64,000 bases of DNA from Acidovorax sp. NCPPB 3576 (GTDB taxonomy: Bacteria > Pseudomonadota > Gammaproteobacteria > Burkholderiales > Burkholderiaceae_C): positions 3,898,501 to 3,962,500 of the forward strand of contig NZ_CP097267.1 of assembly GCF_028473605.1 (NCBI RefSeq), written 5' to 3'. A program made the translations under genes and the position numbers. Below are positions 58,882 to 64,000 of this stretch, piece by piece. The notes beneath the pieces were generated by a model. The model was not told the DNA's origin, searched no databases, and worked only from the letters and a program-made list of their open reading frames with translations. How positions within the stretch are numbered: position 1 is the stretch's first letter; each line of letters begins with the position of its first letter.

Positions 58882-59502
58882 ATGGACTACCCTGGAAATC
58901 TATTCGTAGTGGCAGCGCCCAGCGGCGCGGGCAAATCGAGCTTGGTCAAGGCCTTGCTGGAGTTGGACTCCCATGTGCAGCCTTCGGTCTCGCACACGAC
59001 CCGGGCGCCGCGCGGGCAGGAAAAGCATGGCCGTGAATACTTCTTCACGTCGGAGCAGGAATTCGACGCGATGGTCGCATCCAACGGTTTCGTGGAGTGG
59101 GCCCATGTGCATGGCCGCCGCTACGGCACCTCGCGCAAGGCCATTGAGGAACGCATTGCCCAGGGCGCGGATGTCGTCCTTGAAATCGATTTCCAGGGCG
59201 CCATCCAGGTCAAGAAGGCTTTTGCCAATGCCGTCCTCATCTTCATCCTGCCACCCAGTTGGGAAGAACTGAGATCTCGCCTGGAGCGCCGCGGCGAAGA
59301 CGCCCCGGATGTCATCGAGCTTCGACTCAAGAATGCCGCCCAGGAAATGGAACAGGCATTCAAATTCGACTTCGTTATAATCAACGAACTCTTTGAGCGT
59401 GCGCTTTTCGACCTGAAAACCATCGTCCACGCTCAGCGGCTGAAGTATGCGGCGCAACGCCGTGCACGGGCCGATACGTTCGAATCCCTCAATATCACCT
59501 GA
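58882..59502 (+). CDS. gmk: Guanylate kinase
   Basis: 206 aa; phosphorylates GMP to GDP. P-loop [29 protein letters not shown], and [11 protein letters not shown]. Full length. 40 bp after yicC and 18 bp before rpoZ, the conserved gmk-rpoZ-spoT order. Confidence 0.96.
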   Translation: MDYPGNLFVVAAPSGAGKSSLVKALLELDSHVQPSVSHTTRAPRGQEKHGREYFFTSEQEFDAMVASNGFVEWAHVHGRRYGTSRKAIEERIAQGADVVLEIDFQGAIQVKKAFANAVLIFILPPSWEELRSRLERRGEDAPDVIELRLKNAAQEMEQAFKFDFVIINELFERALFDLKTIVHAQRLKYAAQRRARADTFESLNIT

Positions 59503-59520
59503 TCCTTCTGGAGAAGACGC

Positions 59521-59724
59521 ATGGCCCGCATTACCGTTGAAGACTGCCTCGAGCACATCCCCAATCGCTTTCAACTCGTGCTGGCAGCCACCTACCGCGC
59601 CCGCATGTTGAGCCAAGGCCATGCCCCCAAGATCGAAAGCCGCAACAAGCCTGCAGTGACGGCCCTGCGCGAAATCGCACAAGGCAAAATCGGCCTGGAG
59701 ATGCTCAAAAAGGTCCCCGGCTGA
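59521..59724 (+). CDS. rpoZ: RNA polymerase omega subunit
   Basis: 67 aa. Signature [19 protein letters not shown] and [19 protein letters not shown] 8 bases before ATG. Assembles with the beta' subunit and follows gmk as usual. Confidence 0.96.
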   Translation: MARITVEDCLEHIPNRFQLVLAATYRARMLSQGHAPKIESRNKPAVTALREIAQGKIGLEMLKKVPG

Positions 59725-59751
59725 CATCCAGGGGGCTGCCGCTGCAACCTC

Positions 59752-59780
59752 AAAAGCACCGCTTTGCGGTGCTTTTTTTT
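59752..59780 (+). terminator. Rho-independent terminator after rpoZ
   Basis: AAAAGCACCGC and GCGGTGCTTTT form a perfect 11-bp stem with a TTT loop, continuing into a run of T. Ends the gmk-rpoZ transcript before spoT. Confidence 0.9.
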
Positions 59781-59821
59781 GGCCAAAAGCTTCGACATCC
59801 CCAGCAAGCTACATTAAAGGG

Positions 59822-62092
59822 ATGAATGCGGTCTTGAATAAACCATCTGCCCAAGACCCGCGCCCCGGCGAAAGCGGGGCGGCGGGAGGCACGTCCGCAG
59901 CAGCCGCCAATGCAGCGGCGGCCAGTTTTGCGGCCCTCACTGAAAGCCTCGGCTACCTCGACGCAGCCAGTATCGAACAGGTGCGGCAGGCATACCGCTT
60001 TGCCGACGAAGCCCATCTGGGGCAACTGCGAAACAGCGGCGAGCCCTACATCACCCATCCCATCGCAGTGGCCGCCCAGTGCGCCACCTGGAAGCTGGAC
60101 GGCCAGGCCCTGATGGCGGCGTTGCTTCACGACGCCATGGAGGATTGCGGAGTCACCAAGTCCGATCTCATCGATCGATTTGGTTTGCCTGTGGCTGAAT
60201 TGGTGGATGGGCTCACCAAGCTCGACAAGCTGCAGTTCAACACCCGGGAAGAAAACCAGGCGGAGTCCTTTCGCAAGATGCTTTTGGCGATGGCCCGTGA
60301 TGTGCGGGTCATTCTGATCAAACTGGCGGATCGCACGCACAACATGCGCACGCTATCGGACATGCCACGCAGCAAATGGGGCCGCATTTCTTCCGAGACC
60401 CTGGAGATCTATGCGCCTATTGCCCATCGTCTGGGACTGAACCAGACATATCGCGAATTGCAGGACCTGTCTTTCAGGCACCTTCATCCTTGGCGCTATG
60501 CGACCCTGTCCAAGGCGGTGAATAAATCCCGCAATCGGCGCCGCGATATCGTGCAGCGCGTTCAAACCGAGGTCGATACGGCTTTTTCGAAGCTGGGCAT
60601 GAAAGCCCGGCTCGCAGGCCGGGAAAAAACGCTTTACGCCATCTACCAGAAGATGGACACCAAGCATCTGAGCTTTGCCCAGGTCACGGACATCTACGGC
60701 TTTCGCGTCATCGTGCCGACCGTCGTCGATTGCTACACGGCACTGGGCGTGCTGCATCAGATGTACAAGCCCGTTCCTGGCCGGTTCAAGGACCACATTG
60801 CCATTGCCAAGCTCAATGGCTACCAGTCGCTGCACACCACCTTGGTCGGCCCTTCGGGGGTCAATATCGAATTCCAGATGCGGACCGAGGAAATGCACGT
60901 GGTGGCAGAAGCAGGCGTGGCGGCGCATTGGCTGTACAAAGCGCAGGATGCAGACGGATCGGCAGCGGAGCGCCTTGGCACCAAGTGGCTTCAGTCGCTT
61001 CTCGACATTCAGAACGAGACACGAGACGCAGCGGAGTTTTGGGACCATGTGAAGGTCGACCTGTTCCCCGATGCGGTGTATGTTTTTACCCCAAAGAGCC
61101 AGATCATGGCACTGCCACGGGGTGCAACGGTGGTCGATTTCGCCTACGCCATCCACAGCAATGTAGGTGACCGCACAACAGCAGCGAAGATCAACAACGA
61201 GCAGGTTCCGCTGCGGACCGAACTCAAGAACGGCGATGTGGTGGAAGTGATCACCGCACCCGTCTCAACGCCCAACCCTGCCTGGCTGGGCTTCGTCCGC
61301 ACAGGCCGTGCGCGCTCAAAGATTCGCCATTACCTCAAAACGCTCGCCCACACCGAATCTGCGGGATTGGGAGAGAAGCTGCTGACTCAGGCGTTGAGGG
61401 CCGAGGGGCTCGAGCGCCTGCCGACAGAGGCGGAAAATCAAGCCTTGTGGGACAAGCTGCTTCGCTTCACGGGCAACCGGACACGCAACGAACTCATGAC
61501 CGATATCGGTCTGGGCAAACGCATTGCAGGCATCGTGGCCAAACGGCTCATGGTCCTCATGACCGAGCACGGTCACCGGCCTGACGCCCTCCTGCTAACG
61601 CGCGAAAGATACTCTTCGCACGAAACCCTTTCGCAAGGAGGCGTTACCTTGGATGGCAGCGAAAACGCCTCCGTGCAATACGCCAACTGCTGCCGGCCAG
61701 TGCCAGGAGACCCCATCGTTGGCTATCTCGGCCGTGGTGAAGGACTGGTGGTTCACAACGCCCAATGCAGCGTGGCAAAGAAGCTTCAGCACAAAGACAG
61801 CGAGCGCTTTATTGCCGTGGATTGGGCAGATGAGCCCACGCGCATGTTCGAAACTGGCATTGTCGTCACCGTGGCCAACGGCAAGGGTGTCTTGGCACGA
61901 ATCGCTGCCGAACTGGCGAGTTCCGAAGCAGACATCGTTCACGTAGACATGGACGATGAAGCCGCCATGGACACGACCGATTTGCGTTTTGTCATTGCTG
62001 CAAGGGACCAGTCGCACGTCGAGTCATCCTTGCGCAATTTGCGCAGAACGCCTGCGGTACTCCGCGCTTTCCGCGTCTTGCCTCAGGGGTAA
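59822..62092 (+). CDS. spoT: Bifunctional (p)ppGpp synthetase/hydrolase
   Basis: 756 aa, RelA/SpoT family. HD hydrolase domain with THPIAVA and LLHDAMED near 100; synthetase with GYQSLHTTLVGP near 333 and EMHVVAEAGVAAHW; TGS domain 415-480 (FTPKSQIMALPRGATVVDFAYAIH); C-terminal ACT domain from about 680. The intact HD box indicates a bifunctional SpoT-like (Rel) enzyme that makes and degrades the stringent-response alarmone. A 30-aa Ala-rich N-terminal extension precedes the core. Confidence 0.95.
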   Translation: MNAVLNKPSAQDPRPGESGAAGGTSAAAANAAAASFAALTESLGYLDAASIEQVRQAYRFADEAHLGQLRNSGEPYITHPIAVAAQCATWKLDGQALMAALLHDAMEDCGVTKSDLIDRFGLPVAELVDGLTKLDKLQFNTREENQAESFRKMLLAMARDVRVILIKLADRTHNMRTLSDMPRSKWGRISSETLEIYAPIAHRLGLNQTYRELQDLSFRHLHPWRYATLSKAVNKSRNRRRDIVQRVQTEVDTAFSKLGMKARLAGREKTLYAIYQKMDTKHLSFAQVTDIYGFRVIVPTVVDCYTALGVLHQMYKPVPGRFKDHIAIAKLNGYQSLHTTLVGPSGVNIEFQMRTEEMHVVAEAGVAAHWLYKAQDADGSAAERLGTKWLQSLLDIQNETRDAAEFWDHVKVDLFPDAVYVFTPKSQIMALPRGATVVDFAYAIHSNVGDRTTAAKINNEQVPLRTELKNGDVVEVITAPVSTPNPAWLGFVRTGRARSKIRHYLKTLAHTESAGLGEKLLTQALRAEGLERLPTEAENQALWDKLLRFTGNRTRNELMTDIGLGKRIAGIVAKRLMVLMTEHGHRPDALLLTRERYSSHETLSQGGVTLDGSENASVQYANCCRPVPGDPIVGYLGRGEGLVVHNAQCSVAKKLQHKDSERFIAVDWADEPTRMFETGIVVTVANGKGVLARIAAELASSEADIVHVDMDDEAAMDTTDLRFVIAARDQSHVESSLRNLRRTPAVLRAFRVLPQG

Positions 62093-62096
62093 AAGA

Positions 62097-62669
62097 TCAA
62101 CTCGGATCAATCTTTGCAGAAGGCTGGGGATAGCGGACTTCGGTGACCTCCAGAGTCCGCATGCCGCCAGGCGTGGCCAACTGGACCTGATCTCCCTCGC
62201 GGGCCTTCAACAGTGCCCTCGCCACAGGCGATACCCAACTGACCTGCGCCAGGGCGGTCTCGACCTCGTCGATTCCCAAGATGGTAATGGTGCGTTCAAC
62301 GCCCTCATCGTCTGCGTAGCTGACCGTGGCGCCAAAGAACACCTGATCGCTGCCCGCATGAACGGCAGGATCGATCACCTCGGCAATTTCTAGCCGCTTG
62401 GTGAGAAAGCGAATTCTGCGATCAATCTCCCGCAGACGCTTCTTCCCATACAAGTAGTCACCGTTCTCAGAGCGATCCCCATTGCTGGCAGCCCAGTGAA
62501 CGACCTCAACGATCTTTGGCCGTTCGTTGTCGATGAGATCGAACAACTCATGGCGAAGCCTTGAGTAGCCTCCAGGAGTGATGTAGTTTTTACTCCCCGC
62601 GGGAATTGGCGCAGGGGAAAAATCATCCTCTTCAGTGTTTTCCGACTCTTTGGTAAACGCCTTGTTCAT
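62097..62669 (-). CDS. greB: Transcription elongation factor GreB
   Basis: 190 aa. Coiled-coil N-terminal domain (YITPGGYSRLRHELFDL, VVHWAASNGDRSENGDYLYGKKRLREIDRRIRFL) with the acidic tip, and a C-terminal FKBP-like domain (VSYADDEG and WVSPVARALL). The YLYGKKRLREID form distinguishes GreB from GreA. Start at MNKAFTK chosen; 12 residues further up are unconserved. Converges on spoT with 4 bp between stops. Confidence 0.93.
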   Translation of the reverse strand: MNKAFTKESENTEEDDFSPAPIPAGSKNYITPGGYSRLRHELFDLIDNERPKIVEVVHWAASNGDRSENGDYLYGKKRLREIDRRIRFLTKRLEIAEVIDPAVHAGSDQVFFGATVSYADDEGVERTITILGIDEVETALAQVSWVSPVARALLKAREGDQVQLATPGGMRTLEVTEVRYPQPSAKIDPS

Positions 62670-62707
62670 AGCTGCATTTTGACGCGCATGAACCAAAGCC
62701 CACAACG

Positions 62708-62740
62708 GAAAAAGCCCTAGAACATCACTGTTCTAGGGCT
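62708..62740 (-). terminator. Rho-independent terminator after tRNA-Arg
   Basis: AGCCCTAGAAC (62713-62723) and GTTCTAGGGCT (62730-62740) pair perfectly, six-base loop. On the minus strand the stem is followed by TTTTT. It lies 7 bp past the tRNA 3' end. Confidence 0.85.
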
Positions 62741-62747
62741 TACCGTT

Positions 62748-62824
62748 TGGTGCGGCTGGCAGGAATCGAACCCACGACCCCTTGGTTCGTAGCCAAGTAC
62801 TCTATCCAGCTGAGCTACAGCCGC
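62748..62824 (-). tRNA. tRNA-Arg(ACG)
   Basis: 77 nt with encoded CCA. Acceptor GCGGCTG/CAGCCGC, D-stem GCTC/GAGT-type, anticodon loop CTACGAA inside stem CTTGG/CCAAG giving anticodon ACG, and T-loop TTCGATT. Folded by hand. Confidence 0.95.
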
Positions 62825-63164
62825 TAAGCTTTGAATTATAGCATGTTTTCATGCTGCTATTCATTTTTCATCAATTGCAGCAATCTTTCCAAAAGAGCCA
62901 TCAATCAATCCTCATATTCTAGCGCATTTTTTGCGTCGATTGGCTTGGATGACGAAGATCAAACATCTCAGGGCACAGTCAGTGGTGATGCCTTTGGACC
63001 TTGGCTTTGGCAAAGTCAGAGGACTTCTATGAACAAGAATCCGCATGGCTGACTCTGTGCAATGCCTACGCAAGCGAGTAGAACTGCCACCAAGAATTGC
63101 GCCGAGCGACGATGATTGCGAAAGTTCAGCTATGCGATTGATAGCAACTGAACCTGATGGGAGT
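62825..63164. other. Intergenic region between two tRNA genes
   Basis: 340 bases, AT-richer than the surroundings. A 73-codon reading on the plus strand (62831-63052) has no good SD and resembles nothing. The only structure seen is the palindrome at 63124-63153. Confidence 0.5.
63124..63153. repeat. Dispersed palindrome with GTTCAG/CTGAAC outer arms
   Basis: GTTCAG (63124-63129) pairs with CTGAAC (63148-63153), enclosing GCTAT...ATAGC. Same core as the other short palindromes of this window; 12 bp beyond the 3' end of the CAT-anticodon tRNA on the other strand's downstream side. Confidence 0.5.
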
Positions 63165-63241
63165 TGGTAGGGCGTGGCGGACTTGAACCGACGACCAAAG
63201 GATTATGAGTCCTCTGCTCTAACCAACTGAGCTAACGCCCC
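63165..63241 (-). tRNA. tRNA with CAT anticodon, Ile2-like (or elongator Met)
   Basis: 77 nt with encoded CCA. Acceptor GGGGCGT/ACGCCCT, D-stem GCTC/GAGC, anticodon loop CTCATAA. The segments TTGGTCG and GGTTCAAGTCC match E. coli tRNA-Ile2(CAT), whose C34 is changed to lysidine, better than elongator tRNA-Met. One U-C mismatch is seen in the T-stem. Amino-acid identity is therefore a judgement. Confidence 0.85.
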
Positions 63242-63260
63242 CTGGTCGAATTGTATGTGC

Positions 63261-64000
63261 TTACTTGCGGTAACTCAGTGCGTTGGAAACCAACTTCGAT
63301 GTGATGTCCACGATCTGGATCATCCTGTCATAGGGCATTCGGGTTGGCCCGATAACTCCCAAAGTTCCTACGATTTGTCCGTCAACTTCATAGGGAGCGG
63401 TGACCACAGAGAGTTCTTCGAAAGGCACTATTTGGCTCTCCCCCCCAATGAAGATACGCACGCCATCTGCACGGTTGGAAACATCAAGCAATCGCAAGAT
63501 TTGCGTCTTCTGCTCGAACAAGTCGAACGCCCGGCGCAAGTTTCCCATGTCACTGGAGAAGTCACTGACTGCGAGCAGGTTGCGCTCGCCGGAGATCACA
63601 ACGTCATCCCGGGATTCGGCCATCGCTTCTGATCCAACGTTGACAGCCGCTTGCATGAGCGAGCCAATTTCCTCTCGAAGCTGATCCACTTCCGTTTTCA
63701 AGCGCTCGCGCACCTGATCCATGTCCATCCCGGAATAGTGGCTGTTCAGGAAGTTGGCCGCTTCCACCAGATGCGACTGGGAGTAGTCCACGTCCGTGAA
63801 TATCACCCGATTCTGTACGTCTCCTTCGGGCGAGACGATGATGACCAGCAAGCGCTTTTCCGACAATCTCAAAAATTCGATGTGTCTGAACACAGATGCA
63901 CGCCGGGGCGCCATGACAACGCCTACAAACTGAGACAAGCTGGACAACAGGTGCGCCGCATTGGCTATCACCTTTTGCGGTTGCTCGGCAGCCAATTGAG
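63261..64000 (-). CDS. hrcA: HrcA heat-inducible transcription repressor, 5' part off window
   Basis: C-terminal 246 residues visible; the N-terminal winged-helix part lies beyond the right edge. Conserved HrcA features: [54 protein letters not shown] and [19 protein letters not shown] near the end. HrcA binds CIRCE operators and represses groE/dnaK genes. The leftmost codon of the visible reading frame (Leu, TTG) is internal, not a start. Confidence 0.94.
   Translation of the reverse strand, partial: QLAAEQPQKVIANAAHLLSSLSQFVGVVMAPRRASVFRHIEFLRLSEKRLLVIIVSPEGDVQNRVIFTDVDYSQSHLVEAANFLNSHYSGMDMDQVRERLKTEVDQLREEIGSLMQAAVNVGSEAMAESRDDVVISGERNLLAVSDFSSDMGNLRRAFDLFEQKTQILRLLDVSNRADGVRIFIGGESQIVPFEELSVVTAPYEVDGQIVGTLGVIGPTRMPYDRMIQIVDITSKLVSNALSYRK

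Noticed and set aside
62831..63052. 73-codon plus-strand ORF between the two tRNAs
   Set aside because: No credible ribosome-binding site, AT-rich random composition, no recognisable pattern.

Overview
The window is GC-rich, densely packed DNA that reads as chromosome of a betaproteobacterium of the Comamonadaceae, most likely Acidovorax or a close relative. Grounds are the housekeeping block on the right (RNase PH, RdgB, HemW, PP2C/kinase pair, YicC, gmk-rpoZ-spoT, greB, hrcA), the high GC, and FAAL/NRPS/PKS siderophore-type machinery with MbtH and a FecI-like sigma factor. The genus is inference from gene content and sequence style; no search was run.

Positions 1-35976 (minus strand, read right to left) hold one large secondary-metabolite locus. 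Order of transcription: Fur-box-like site, FecI/PvdS-type ECF sigma factor, a 79-aa FecR-N-terminal-like protein, MbtH-like protein, type II thioesterase, Sfp-type phosphopantetheinyl transferase, then about 33 kb of assembly line: FAAL-ACP-C-A-T; KS-AT-KR-ACP; C-A-T-C-A-T; C-A-T-(dual C/E-like)-A-T-C-TauD hydroxylase; interface-like C-A-T; C-A-T-TE (its 3' end lies off the left edge). From the A-domain pocket residues I read the order acyl - Thr-like - reduced ketide - Thr-like - Ser - Thr - Gly - (beta-OH)Asp - Thr - release. The start and stop codons of most of these genes overlap or nearly touch, so they probably form one coupled operon. The product looks like an acylated peptide-polyketide, probably an iron-scavenging lipopeptide. 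No ornithine hydroxylase and no hydroxyornithine module is visible. The A domains show recent duplications of about 1.8 kb and a swap of a 0.41-kb substrate-specifying core.

Positions 36347-43794 hold a DUF6172 protein, a ferritin-like secreted/lipoprotein, a ZIP metal transporter, a GbsR/MarR-type regulator behind a perfect 17-bp-arm palindrome, a cyanide-insensitive bd-type quinol oxidase (two subunits), and an orphan LOV-histidine kinase-receiver protein.

Positions 43862-50934 look like an RpoE-ChrR (ECF11-type) photo-oxidative/membrane-stress island. It contains a plus-strand unit (unannotated 45-aa small protein, DUF1295, DUF6134, DUF2177), a minus-strand rpoE-chrR pair, and a plus-strand unit (FAD amine oxidase, DUF1365, cyclopropane-fatty-acid synthase). 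All three units are preceded by the same promoter-like motif ATCYAA-N13-GCGTA.

Positions 50986-64000 are mostly housekeeping: SPOR-domain protein, I78 lipoprotein, hemW, rdgB, rph, PP2C phosphatase plus Ser/Thr kinase, yicC, gmk, rpoZ with terminator, spoT, greB, tRNA-Arg(ACG) with terminator, tRNA with CAT anticodon (Ile2-like), and the C-terminal part of hrcA running off the right edge. A short GCTATCAAA...ATAGC palindrome recurs in several intergenic gaps.
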